Positions 1 to 9,181 of a DNA stretch of 64,000 nt are shown here, piece by piece. The notes below the pieces were generated by a model that was not told the DNA's origin, searched no databases, and saw only the letters and a list, made by a program, of their open reading frames with translations. The stretch lies in NCBI GenBank assembly GCA_009746045.1, contig RPFO01000154.1:7310193-7374192 (forward strand), written 5' to 3'. Each line of letters starts with the position of its first letter. Within the stretch, counting starts at the first letter, position 1. The position numbers and the translations under genes are program-made. This DNA is from Mesostigma viride. Lineage: Eukaryota > Streptophyta > Mesostigmatophyceae > Mesostigmatales > Mesostigmataceae.

Positions 1-1
1 A

Positions 2-603
2 GTCACGGTGGCAAAGCACCCTGATGGGTCCCCGGCTATCGCTTTCCAGGCAATCAGCGAGGACGGCACTTGTTGGGGCCCTATGGTGTGCCCCAGCGCA
101 AAGTCCGTCACCAAGCTGGATGGCGGAGCCGGGCCGCTCGTGATCACCATGGAGCTGGCCAAGATGTGTGGTGCGACCCGTGAGAACGGCGGGCTCATAG
201 ACAGCACCGTTCTCGTGGAGGGATGGAAAGGGCCAGCGGCGCGACCCGATGCAATGACTTCCATGCTGATCAACGTCATCCTCAACCCCACGGACCCAAA
301 GCGGATGGCCTGCGTGGCTGTGCCGGCCTTGGTGGTCGACAGGTGTGGGTATGCAGCCCTTATCGGGATGGACGTCATGTATCGCCTCGGGCTCATAATT
401 GACCCTTGGCTGGAGGTTGCGACCTACCGCCGTGATTGGCAGGGGGAGGGGAAGCAAAAGGCGCTTCTTCCCATTCAGTGCAGCAGCGACCCGGAGCCTA
501 ACCCGCAGGGGGTGGTGTCGCTAGACGCGTGTGTGGCTGCAGTGGTGTCGCCCGCCAGCATAGAGGTGGAGCCAGGGGATGCGGCTGAGAACTGGGGGGG
601 GGC
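2..603 (+). CDS. Retroviral-type aspartic protease region, 5' partial
   Basis: The frame is open from the window edge. The segment KLDGGAGPLVITMELAK fits the active-site strand of retroelement aspartic proteases, where family members have D-S/T-G-A, and LIGMDVMYRLGLIID fits the C-terminal hydrophobic strand of the same fold about 90 residues later. Here the active-site triplet is Asp-Gly-Gly. The product would release gag and pol proteins from the polyprotein. The frame runs into a nine-G run at 594-602, after which the methyltransferase frame takes over by a -1 step; the reading continuing in the old frame to 778 is a low-complexity tail. The true start lies upstream of the window. The assignment rests on two motifs and on position before the methyltransferase and RT. 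Confidence 0.6.
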
Positions 604-2049
604 GTGTGGCCGGACGCGCAAGCGGTGCACATGGCGCAAGCGGCTAGCGACAAGCGCGCGCGCGATAGGCACCGGTGTGTGCTGCCTGCGGCGTTGCCAG
701 CGCGGGATGCGCAGAGGCAAAGTTGGCTTGCCCAGGTTGCGCCCCTGCCACGCCTGCGCGATGTGCGCGCACGGGTGATGGCGGCATGTCAGGCACTGCC
801 CAAGGGTGCTGGGGGGAAGCGGCGCCAGCCGGGTGCCATCACGCAGTACCCCGGCTTTAGCGCAGAGGTGCTGGAACGCATCCCGGACTTCGGGCGTGCC
901 ACCGTCGTGCTGGAGCTGTTCGCAGGTATGGGTGGCGGCATAGCCGGTTTCCTGAGCAGCGGGGGGGTATGCAGCAAGCTCATTGCGGTGGAGGCATCGC
1001 TCACAGCCAGGGCGGCATATTTGCACCACTGCGCTATCTTGTCGCAAGCATACCCAGCACAATTTCCTCCATCCGCCTGGGCTGATGTCTTCGGCGAGGG
1101 CACTCATGACGTGCGCTTCCTTGGGCAGCAGCAGCTGCGCCGCCTCATCTCACAACATGGCGAGGTAGGGTTGGTCATTGCTGGCTGGGAGTGCCAAGGC
1201 ATGAGCCAGGCTGGGCATGGCCGGGGCCTTGCCGACAGCAGGAGCGGCCTATTTTGGGACATGCTGCGCATTGTGGGCGAGCTCCAGCAGCTGCAGCAGG
1301 TGCCACCCGCCTACTTATTTGAAAACGTAGTGGCGGTGGACAGTCCCAGCCCCACTGTTCGGGAGGATTGGGGCACCATTGTGGGTATTTTGGGGGAACC
1401 CGTGGTGTCGGACAATGCCGGGCTGGGAGGGAATACCCATCGGCTGCGCGCGTTCTGGACCAACATCGCTGGCCAAGGTTCTACGCAGGCGGTGATGCAG
1501 CATGTCGCTAGCCACATTGAGCTGCCACCGGTCGATGTCGTGTTGCCCAGTCAACTCACGGCGCAGTATGTGGAGCACGATGATCAGGCACCCTACGCGC
1601 CCGTCAACAAGGCAGGCGCCCCCATGCGAGCACTGCCCACCCTTGTCAGTTACCAAGGGTCCCAGGCTTATCGTGACCGGGGCAAGGGGCTTGTGTGGGA
1701 GCGTGCCACAGGTCTCTTGGTTCAGCCACCCGCGGGGTTTCGTGAACTAAGCATGGGCTTTGCCGAAGGTGCATCCGCCGCCCCAGGGCTCCTGGAGGTG
1801 GAGCGATGGTCGCTCATTGGCCAGGCCATGTCAGCCTGGCAGGTGGGGTACACCTTGCTAGCAGCGCAAGGTGTGCGGAGGGTGCAGCGGGTTGCACTTC
1901 CCGTCCATGCTGCGACTGCACAGGCGCAGAGTGAACTTCTCCACCCACCGGTGCTGCGCCGGCTGGTGTGCCTAAGGCGGAGCGTGCAGGCGGCAGGGGC
2001 CAAGGGTGGTCCTACACCTGGCGCCAGGTATGGTCAGTCATCCTCATGA
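604..2049 (+). CDS. C5-cytosine DNA methyltransferase domain inside the retrotransposon
   Basis: The product would transfer a methyl group from S-adenosylmethionine to cytosine in DNA. The family motifs appear in canonical order. Counting from the GTG at 604, motif I (ELFAGMGGG) is at about residues 104-112 and the catalytic motif IV (GWECQGMSQAG) has its cysteine near 197. ENV of motif VI is near 240, HRLR of motif VIII near 279, then comes a variable region that would be the target-recognition domain, and LIGQAMS near 405 stands for motif X. Usual enzymes have Pro-Cys in motif IV; here it is Glu-Cys. There is no convincing ATG, so it is probably read as part of the polyprotein from the protease frame through the nine-G run. 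The 3' end overlaps the RT frame by 82 nt. DNMTs captured by retrotransposons are known from dinoflagellates and charophytes; relation to those is not testable here. Confidence 0.9.
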   Translation: MWPDAQAVHMAQAASDKRARDRHRCVLPAALPARDAQRQSWLAQVAPLPRLRDVRARVMAACQALPKGAGGKRRQPGAITQYPGFSAEVLERIPDFGRATVVLELFAGMGGGIAGFLSSGGVCSKLIAVEASLTARAAYLHHCAILSQAYPAQFPPSAWADVFGEGTHDVRFLGQQQLRRLISQHGEVGLVIAGWECQGMSQAGHGRGLADSRSGLFWDMLRIVGELQQLQQVPPAYLFENVVAVDSPSPTVREDWGTIVGILGEPVVSDNAGLGGNTHRLRAFWTNIAGQGSTQAVMQHVASHIELPPVDVVLPSQLTAQYVEHDDQAPYAPVNKAGAPMRALPTLVSYQGSQAYRDRGKGLVWERATGLLVQPPAGFRELSMGFAEGASAAPGLLEVERWSLIGQAMSAWQVGYTLLAAQGVRRVQRVALPVHAATAQAQSELLHPPVLRRLVCLRRSVQAAGAKGGPTPGARYGQSSS

Positions 2050-5000
2050 CTGCGCTCCTCACCAGCTGTGTGTTCTCGGCGGCTCCGGCCTTTCAGTTCC
2101 TCGTGGCGAAGGCACAACGGCAGGTGGGAGAGCGAGGCATTACGCCGGGAGCGGCGGCATACATGCTGTTTCAGTCGGCGGCCGTGCGCGGTCCCACGGT
2201 GGCTGTGCACAATGTCTCGAGCGCAAGCGACCCGGCAGCAAACCATCAATGGAGCGTCTGTGAGCACCTCACAGCTGAGCAACGTGCGAGGCTGCTCAAG
2301 TGGCTGGAAGGTGCGCGCAACGCGTTTGCATTCAGCAGTCAAGAGCTGGGATGCTACAATGGTGGGCAGATGCGGGTCCCGCTGGACACCGATCAGCCAC
2401 TGTTTCGCCGACAACACCGGCTGAGTCAAGCTGAGCTGGAGTTTGTGCAGCAACAATGCGAGGAGCTGGAGGCTGCTGGCATCATTCGGTCATCCACATC
2501 CAACTATGCGGCCGCGACCGTCGTGGCGCCCAAGAAGGATGCGGTGACAGGTGAATGGACTGGGATGCGCATGGCGACGGACCTGCGGCAACTCAACGCA
2601 CACACCCCGATGGACAGGTACCCCATGCCGCGAGTGGACGATGTGCTTGACCGGATATCGCCACGCGTGCAGTTCATCTCATCCCTAGACCTCCGCAGTG
2701 GGTTTCACCAAATCCAAGTGGCGGAGGGTGACCAACGCAAGCTCGCGTTCTGGGGGGCCACCGACTCTATGAGTGGGTCAGGATGCCTTTCGGGCATAGG
2801 AATGCGAGTGCCATCTTTCAGCGTGCCATGGATCAAGTGTTGAATGGCATGCCATTCGCTGCGTGTTACATTGATGATGTGATCATCTTCAGTGAGACAT
2901 TTGAGCAACACCTCCAGCACCTTGAGCAGGTGCGCATGGCACTGGCGCGAGCCAACCTAAAGCTGCATCCCGAGAAGTGTCGGTTTGCGCAGCGGAGCCT
3001 CGACTTCCTCGGACACCAGATCATTCCTGGCGGCAGAACTCCACAAGCGGCCAAGGTGGAAGCGATCGTCAACGCGGCAACGCCCACGGATGTGGCGGGT
3101 GTGCGGGCTTACCTGGGGCTGGCGGGGTATTACCGAGGTTATATCCCCAACTTCAGCACCAAGGTTAAGCCACTGACGGAGCTGTTGAAGAAAGGTGCAG
3201 TCTGGGCATGGGGTCCGGCGCAGCAACGCGCCATTGAGACCATCAAGGCAGAGCTCACCTCAGCGCCGATACTCCGTCAGCCCGACTATGCCCAGCCATT
3301 TGTGCTATACACGGATTGGTCCAGGGTTGGACTTGGTGCTGTGTTGGCACAGAAGGACGTGCATGGCAAGGAACATGTGGTGGCGTATGCCAGCAGGAGC
3401 AACAACACGGCTGAGGCCAAGTACTCATCGTATGAGGGCGAGGCTCTGGCCGTGGTGTGGGCCATCAAACATTTTCGGCCATACTTGTTCGGGCGTCAGT
3501 TCACGCTGGTCACCGACCATCAGCCACTGCAGTGGTTGATGACAAGTGCCAATCTGACTGGCAAGCTGGCGCGCTGGGCCATGATTATTCAAGAATATAA
3601 CATGACCATTGTACACCGCGCTGGGGTGGACCATTCCAATGCCGATGTCTTATCACGCTATGCTTTGGCAACGTCAGAGGACCGGACGGGGGCGCGAGCG
3701 CAGGGCGCGGAGGGACCACAGGGCTCAGTCGTCTTTGTCAACGCAGCCGGGCCATGCGATTCCGAGTCGCGATGGCTTTCCTGCAGTGATGCCGTGGCGG
3801 AGTTTGCGTGCTACGCCAATCCCGTACGGCCAGCGGCTTTCACGCCATCCCAGGGCGTGATATTTCTTCCTTTGGCTGAAGACACGCTTGCGCAGCCGGT
3901 GGATCCGGCGAGCATGGGCTGTGTGGTGCTGCATGCTGCCGCCAGTCACGCCATTGCGGTGGAGTGCTGCGCTGGGGACGTGTGGCTGGATGGGAGGGTT
4001 CTCGAGCGGGTGCAGGGTTTGCCTGCCTCTCCAGCCCCTGCTGACTGGACACCGACGCAGAGGCAAGCCGAGCAAGAGCGCGTGGAGCGCCGGGCTGTGA
4101 ATTATACCTGGGAGGGCAACCAGGTCTACAAGCTTGTGGGGCGCCGCAAGCTGGTCGTGCCGCCCCCTGACAAGCGTGCTGCCCTCGTTGCACATTACCA
4201 TGAGCGGTTCGGGCACATGGGTGCAAACCGCACAGGTGCCATGGTGCGTGGGGTCTATTGGTGGGCGGGCATGAAGCATGCCATCGCACGGCAGGTAGCC
4301 AGTTGTGCTGAGTGTGCTCGCGCGAAAGCGCGTTTCAACCTGGACCATCATGACAAGGAGCTCATGAGCTTGCCCATCCGGGGCTTGTTCTACCGGTGGC
4401 ACGTCGACTTGTGTGGGCCCTTTGAGCTCAGCACTTCCGGCAACCGTTACGTCATGGTGTGTGTGGAATCGTTCAGCAAGTGGCTGGAACTGATTCCCCT
4501 ACCCGACAAGCACGCCGCCACCACAGCCACCTACTTCCTGGATGTTATTGCTCGGTATGGGGCACCGGCGGAGGTGGTTTCAGACCAAGGCGGGGAATTT
4601 CGTGGGGAATTCCAAGAGCTATTGGATTCCTGCTCCATCGATCATCGGCACACGTCGCGGGAGCACCCTCAGGCCAATGGACTGGCTGAGCGTTTGGTTC
4701 AGACAGTCAAACAGGCGCTGCGCAAATGGGCGTTGCAAGCAGCACGTGTGGCCACCTGGGATAGGGAACTACCCTGGATCGCCATGGGCTACCGGATGAG
4801 CCCACAAGAATCCCTCGCCCAGTTCTCCCCCTATTTTCTGCTCTTTGGTCGGGCACCATTGTTGCCCTCTGAGGTGCAGGAAGCTCACCCCCAGCCGATT
4901 CAATGGGATGACGCCAATGAGTGGCTGCGGGAGGTTGTGGCGCGCGCCGCCACATTTAAGAAGGTGATGCCCATCGCGATGAACAATCTGTTGATCGCGC

Positions 5001-5523
5001 AGCACCGCGACACACTGCGGTACGCCCAGCGACGGGGTGGCAAGTATATGGCCAGGCGGCTGCAGTTCCACCCCGGCCAGTATGTGTTTCTGCGGACTCA
5101 ACCCCAACACACGCTGGACGTCACGGCCGGGCCCACCATCCTTCGCATTGTGGAGATTAAGCCTTCGGGGGTGGCCATCCTCGAAGGTGCGGATGGTAGT
5201 AAGACCACTGACAATGTGTCGAACCTGTCTCCTTGCTCCATGCCCCACCTGGCACGGAGCATCCAGCCGCACACCGCTAGGCGCATCCGCGATGCGCAGT
5301 GTCAAATTTGTCACCGGGTCGACCAGCCTGAGGTCATGTTGCTGTGTGATCACTGCAACTGCGGCTGGCATCTTCACTGCCTTCAACCCCCTCTGTCTCA
5401 GGTACCGGAGGGTTCCTGCCTTCCTGGTTTTGCCCTGTGTGCATTGCTGTGGGGTTCACCAACCATGCGATTCAAGCAGCTACTGCCACTTTGTTGCTCG
5501 CTACCCAGCAAAGGACTTGGTAG
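1968..5523 (+). CDS. Pol: reverse transcriptase, RNase H, integrase, PHD finger (two internal frame breaks)
   Basis: RT begins in one frame (1968 to about 2758, with TDLRQLNAHTPMDRYPMPRVD and SSLDLRSGFHQI) and continues in another (MPFGHRNASAIFQ, then CYIDDVIIFS with the YxDD catalytic motif). The break follows the six-G run 2752-2757. RNase H follows (LYTDWSRVGLGAVLAQ, then YEGEALAVVWAIKHF, VTDHQPLQWL and HSNADVLSR, holding the D-E-D-D residues). Integrase has an H-H-C-C zinc site (HERFGH ... CAEC) and a D-D-E core (HVDLCGPF, VSDQGGEF, ANGLAERLV). A beta-rich tail leads to a PHD finger whose last zinc pair is in the next frame, ending with TAG at 5521. The coding content is complete for RT-RH-IN, which supports recent activity. 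One frame start given here is only where the RT frame opens. Confidence 0.9.
5300..5442 (+). other. PHD-type zinc finger at the C-terminus of the integrase
   Basis: Reading on from the integrase tail, CQIC, CDHC, WHLHC and finally WFCPVC give the Cys4-His-Cys3 pattern of a PHD finger, including the tryptophan two residues before the last Cys pair. The first part is in the pol frame; WFCPVC is read from 5425 in the next frame, so one base is missing between. PHD fingers bind histone H3 tails. In chromoviruses a chromodomain occupies this place and guides integration, so a targeting role is an inference from position. Confidence 0.8.
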
Positions 5524-5540
5524 CGAGGGGGGGAGAAAAG
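5524..5540 (+). other. Polypurine tract before the 3' LTR
   Basis: A 16-base purine run (seven G, then AGAAAAG) directly follows the pol stop codon and precedes TGGGCAGCAC, the likely LTR start. This is the expected place and composition for the primer of plus-strand DNA synthesis. Confidence 0.65.
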
Positions 5541-5667
5541 TGGGCAGCACTAGTGGGGTAAGGCTAGCATGTGGCCCATCGATCACCCATGCAGCCATAC
5601 CTCATGAGGGCCAACGAGGTCGTGGGCTACTGTCAGTGCAGGGAGTTTGGCACGAGTACGCGACAGC
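5533..5667 (+). repeat. 135-bp direct repeat, copy 1 (start of the presumed 3' LTR)
   Basis: These 135 bases, starting eight bases inside the purine tract, recur without a visible mismatch at 6656-6790. The copy ends in a perfect 16-bp palindrome (5659-5674, centred on CAGCTG). Confidence 0.9.
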
Positions 5668-6655
5668 TGTCGCGCGCCGTTCCGATTCGCACGAGTATTG
5701 GCTTTACGCGGGGCCGCCACGCGGCCGGCCCGGGGGACGAGGCGAGGCAGCTATAGGCAGTGCGCGTGTGCGAGTTGTTACGCCTTTGGCATTTGGGCCT
5801 TACGGGAGCAACGCATGCGCCGTAGTGCGACGCGCAGCACTGGGAGTTGACAGCGGTACTGACATGCGTCACCAGGAGGTCACTGCCAACGCTGGCAAGC
5901 AGCACGCACTGGCTGTTGGACTACAACACGGACCAAGCTAGGCTGCCAGCCTGGGCAATTATGCTTTATCGTGCAGGCTGAACATGCACGTGCACGCAAG
6001 CTGGCGCGTTATTGATCTCGAGAACTGTCCGCTGCAGGTAGATAATGTCGTGCAATATTGGCATTGATATTCGGCAGGCTGGCAAGCCGCTTTTGTGAAT
6101 GCGACGAGGCAGCTTTTCTCGTCAGGGCCAGCTAGTTGTCGTACATGCTTGGTTGGTGATATAGTTGTTTGGCAAGCTCAGGGGTCGGCAAGTCGACACT
6201 GGAGTGATCTGCGACAAGGACATTTTGTCGTCTGGGATTTCTGGCCTACCCAGGTTGTCTAGTTGATTTTGTCGTCTAAAGAGAAAGTGCTAGATGATAT
6301 GTTTCATATGCGGAACAGGGAGTCGTTGCAGACAACGACTTAGGATTTTGTGTACTTTTAGGTCTTGGTGCTGACCAAAGCCGAGTGCCACGGAGTAGCT
6401 TTGGTGTAATTGAAGCAGTATGGACGACAAAGCGGTTGTCGTCAGGATCAGATACTGAGCGTGGCTACGTGGTAAGGCTGACGCAAGATATTGCGTAAGT
6501 GTGAGGCATTCATTGGGATAAGTGTGTGTTTCCACCAGGGCGTTGGATGTAGCTCTGTGAGGATCCTTGAACTCTGTCTTGGTCATGGTGGTGCGTGGCA
6601 AGTGTGGCCAGCCCTCCTTTCTTTCATTGAGCCCAGTTATTGCTGAAACAGAGCT
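5668..6655. other. Non-coding stretch between the two 135-bp repeats
   Basis: No convincing gene. The pol frame continues open to 5941 but without family motifs. The stretch may be the body of the LTR. It contains several GTCGT and TTGTCG words but no clear tandem array. Confidence 0.5.
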
Positions 6656-6790
6656 GAGAAAAGTGGGCAGCACTAGTGGGGTAAGGCTAGCATGTGGCCC
6701 ATCGATCACCCATGCAGCCATACCTCATGAGGGCCAACGAGGTCGTGGGCTACTGTCAGTGCAGGGAGTTTGGCACGAGTACGCGACAGC
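6656..6790 (+). repeat. 135-bp direct repeat, copy 2
   Basis: Appears identical to 5533-5667 over 135 bases, including the eight purines before the presumed LTR start. Outside it the flanks differ. It could be a second LTR fragment of the same family or a tandem LTR junction. Confidence 0.9.
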
Positions 6791-7116
6791 CCCGCCTCGC
6801 GCGGCCGCCTCCAAAACCTCCTCAGACCCCTGCATGCACGCATTTCTAATGCGTGCAGAGGCAGATTCATCCTACATGGCCACCCGAGCCAACCGTCGGC
6901 CGGCGTCGCCTCGACGCGTTGGCGCAGGAAGTCAATCGAAATGGTGATTGATAGCATAAGTCCTAGTCAACCCTCTGCCCCTACCTCCCCACCCCCACCC
7001 CCATCATGCACCACCCTGTTCCATCTACGTCCCCCCCACCGCCTGCATCCCCCCGCTTTTCGGTCAACTGAACGCGCGCCATAGGTCATCGCAACCTTCA
7101 ACGCCCGCACTGAACA
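6791..7116. other. Non-coding spacer
   Basis: C-rich sequence with poly-C stretches near 6990-7045; no gene or mobile-element end recognised. Confidence 0.5.
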
Positions 7117-7159
7117 TTTAGGGTTTATTAGGGTTTAGGGTTTAGGGTTTAGGGTTTAG
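7117..7159 (+). repeat. Interstitial telomere-type repeat (TTTAGGG)n
   Basis: About six TTTAGGG units, one of them interrupted (TTTATTAGGG), end at 7159. This is the plant/Arabidopsis-type telomere unit, also used by many algae and by dinoflagellates; Chlamydomonas has an extra T. The block lies 31 bp before the 5' end of a LINE. Confidence 0.92.
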
Positions 7160-7190
7160 AAAGCAACGGTAAAACGGCTGATGGCCGTAT

Positions 7191-8065
7191 ATGGCTGACG
7201 GCGGAGCTCAGAACTTTTGCGTCAGAGCCACAAATTTAGTCATATCACTTGCATTCGATGCGCCTTAGTAATACGCACTCGCCAGTATAATCGGTTACGG
7301 CTGAAACGCAGTATCAAAAAAGTTGCGCACGTGACAAGATTCAGGCAATGGCGACTCCGAAAGCCAATCGGGGCCTGGAAAAGGAGCTTTCCGGCTCCCA
7401 GCCCAACCCACTCGCCATTGTCCTCGCCCAGCCCGCAAACCCGTCGCCAAGCGCCGCGCCCGATCCAAAAAAACCCTGCCACGAAATTAACAAATGGCAA
7501 ACTATTCTCCCAGGCTACGAATTCTTGTCTTTCCTTCGTTGGCCCGACCTGACGAAGGAAGACTGCGCCGAAATGGTCCAATTCTTAGCACAGGAACGCA
7601 AGCTCCTTGGGCCCGATGGTCCCATCCCCGACGAGAACCTGGAAAGGTTCCTTGCCCAGCCAGTGAACAACCACCGCCTCGCTATCCTGTGCAGCTTCTT
7701 CCAGCTAACTGAAGCCGACCTCACCGCTAAGCTCCGCAACCCAGCCCGGCCTGCGCAGCCAGCTGCCACATCGGCTCCCTCCCTCTGCAAGGATGCATGA
7801 CATCCGAGCAGTGCTGGAGGAGCATGTGACCTGGCCGGCGCCGTTGGCCGAGAAGCTGACCTCGCTGAACATGACGCTCAACATGACGGTTGAGGCCCGG
7901 GTCTCCAATGTGGAAACCAAGGTCGTCCACAAGCTCCGACCTCAGTTCACGGCGCTGCAGACCGCTGCGCAGGCATCTGAGGCGCATGCTGCACTTGTCT
8001 CTCGCCTAAATGAGGTGGAGGGCAAGTGCGGCCTCCTCGCCAAAAAGCTAGAAGCCATCGCCGCC
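7191..8065 (+). mobile_element. LINE, 5' part (continues at 28311)
   Basis: The first bases (ATGGCTGACGGCGGAGCTC and on, about 45 bp) recur in inverse orientation at 35941 downward, where another LINE ORF1 follows. Both copies therefore start at the same 5' end. The element is cut after 8065 by the chromovirus and resumes at 28311 after the duplicated CCGCC. Confidence 0.75.
7348..8065 (+). pseudogene. LINE ORF1, N-terminal part, frameshifted and interrupted
   Basis: The first frame (7348-7800) starts MATPKANRGLEKELSG and holds a helix-rich segment (LPGYEFLSFLRWPDLTKED). A second frame (from 7793) continues with a heptad-like stretch (SNVETKVVHKLRPQ ... LVSRLNEVEGKCGLLAKKL) that looks like a coiled coil. 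At 8065 the chromovirus enters; removing it and one CCGCC joins EAIAA to PSWPRKSRS at 28316 in frame. ORF1 proteins of LINEs are nucleic-acid-binding chaperones. The gene is broken by one frameshift and the 20 kb insertion. The family link comes from similarity to the minus-strand ORF at 34390-35781. Confidence 0.65.
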
Positions 8066-8632
8066 TGTTACGTCGCGTAACAATTCGTTGTAGTTACGGA
8101 CGTAAATTAGGTCCCATGCCTCGGTTGTCCCTAGGTTTACGTGTAGTTCCTACTGGGGCACTATTGCCCTCGTAACAGTACTATGGTACATTGGGTGCCT
8201 TTGGGCGCCGCGCCGCGTACTTTATTAGTGGTCCTTATCCTTTGGTAGAATGTAGTGGACCAGCGTGCATCTGTGTCTGTGCCGGTGCATCTGTAGGCGA
8301 GGGCCATGTCGGCCCGAGCGTGTTGGACCGTTGGTGACCATTTATGCACGTTCTACCCCTCGTGTGTTCACTCGCCGTGTGTTAAATGAATTAACACATA
8401 TAGGCTTGGGTCACGGCAGTGTAGTGTGTTTCCTTCCTCTATTCCTGGAATGAACGGGTTCGGGTAAATGGTTGTATGGCGTATTATTATAGCAACACAT
8501 ACGTGAATGCATTGAGATCAGCTCCGTCTCGTTCGTCTTTCGCTAGGGGTTTGAGTAGAGGAGGCCTGACCAATTTAGGTAGCATCAGGCCCAGTAGAGG
8601 TAGAGGTGGAGGTAGAAGTTTAGGACGTAACA
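8066..8632 (+). repeat. 5' LTR of the outer chromovirus
   Basis: 567 bp. The ends form a 9-bp inverted repeat. Near 8378-8398 lies a perfect hairpin (arms TGTGTTAA and TTAACACA, five-base loop), kept in all four LTRs of the family. A second hairpin (GTTACG/CGTAAC) sits at the very 5' end. Confidence 0.95.
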
Positions 8633-8633
8633 A

Positions 8634-8645
8634 TGGTATCGGAGG
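8634..8645 (+). other. Primer-binding site, initiator tRNA-Met type
   Basis: TGGTATCGGAGG lies one base after the LTR. Eukaryotic iMet-primed elements have TGGTATCAGAGC; ten of twelve positions agree. Confidence 0.75.
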
Positions 8646-9181
8646 AACTTTCGTAGGTCGAGAACGAGACGACGGTCCTTTGTCACATACGCCTTTGCAA
8701 GAACCCTTCCGCGTCCAGCTAGGGATACGAAGACGACACTTTCTTGACAGGTAATGGGCGGGTCGCCTTCAAGCTGGGAGAGTAGTGCTGCCCGGTTCGG
8801 GACACGATCTGCCTAGATGCTAGACCTGCTCGCAGCGGATAAACCCTTTCGTAGATAGCCTGTCCTTCGCCTTGTTTTCTTGCTTACGGTTGCTTCCTGT
8901 CGTAGATAGGGGATTATTATTGTTTGGATCGGCCAGCGCGAGACGATTAGCGTCGCGGTAGCCTACACCTTTTTCCTTCGTGCTGCTGTTTTATTAGACG
9001 GCCGCACCCGCAGAATTACGGGTCGCTGCTTTAGGACGAGCGCTGGACTATTCGGTCGCTGATTTAGGACGAGCGCTGGACAATTCCGCCCTCATGCTGC
9101 TTTCGGTGATCCAGATCGCCCAGATAAGTCGCCTACCCCTTCTTCTAGCGTGACGTCCCAAGACCCACCAGGTGCGTTACC
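8646..9181. other. 5' leader of the outer chromovirus
   Basis: Untranslated leader with no gene. It holds a direct duplication of about 30 bp (around 9027-9085, word TTTAGGACGAGCGCTGGAC twice). Confidence 0.6.

Larger units (their letters stand above)
1..5667 (+). mobile_element. Ty3/gypsy-type retrotransposon with DNA methyltransferase and PHD finger (5' end outside window)
   Basis: Seen: protease-like, cytosine methyltransferase, reverse transcriptase, RNase H, integrase and PHD-finger segments follow each other on the plus strand, then a purine-rich tract (5524-5540) and a sequence repeated again at 6656. The order RT-RNase H-integrase is that of Ty3/gypsy elements. The 5' LTR, primer site and gag lie to the left of the window. 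The coding line changes frame four times (near 603, between 1968 and 2049, near 2758 and near 5424), each time by the equivalent of one lost base, and several of these points are G runs. Catalytic residues are otherwise intact, so the element is either young or its breaks are consensus errors. The 3' LTR probably starts at 5541, but its end was not found. Confidence 0.88.

Noticed and set aside
475-1107. Minus-strand 210-codon ORF opposite the methyltransferase
   Set aside because: It is antisense to conserved methyltransferase motifs, with no domain of its own.
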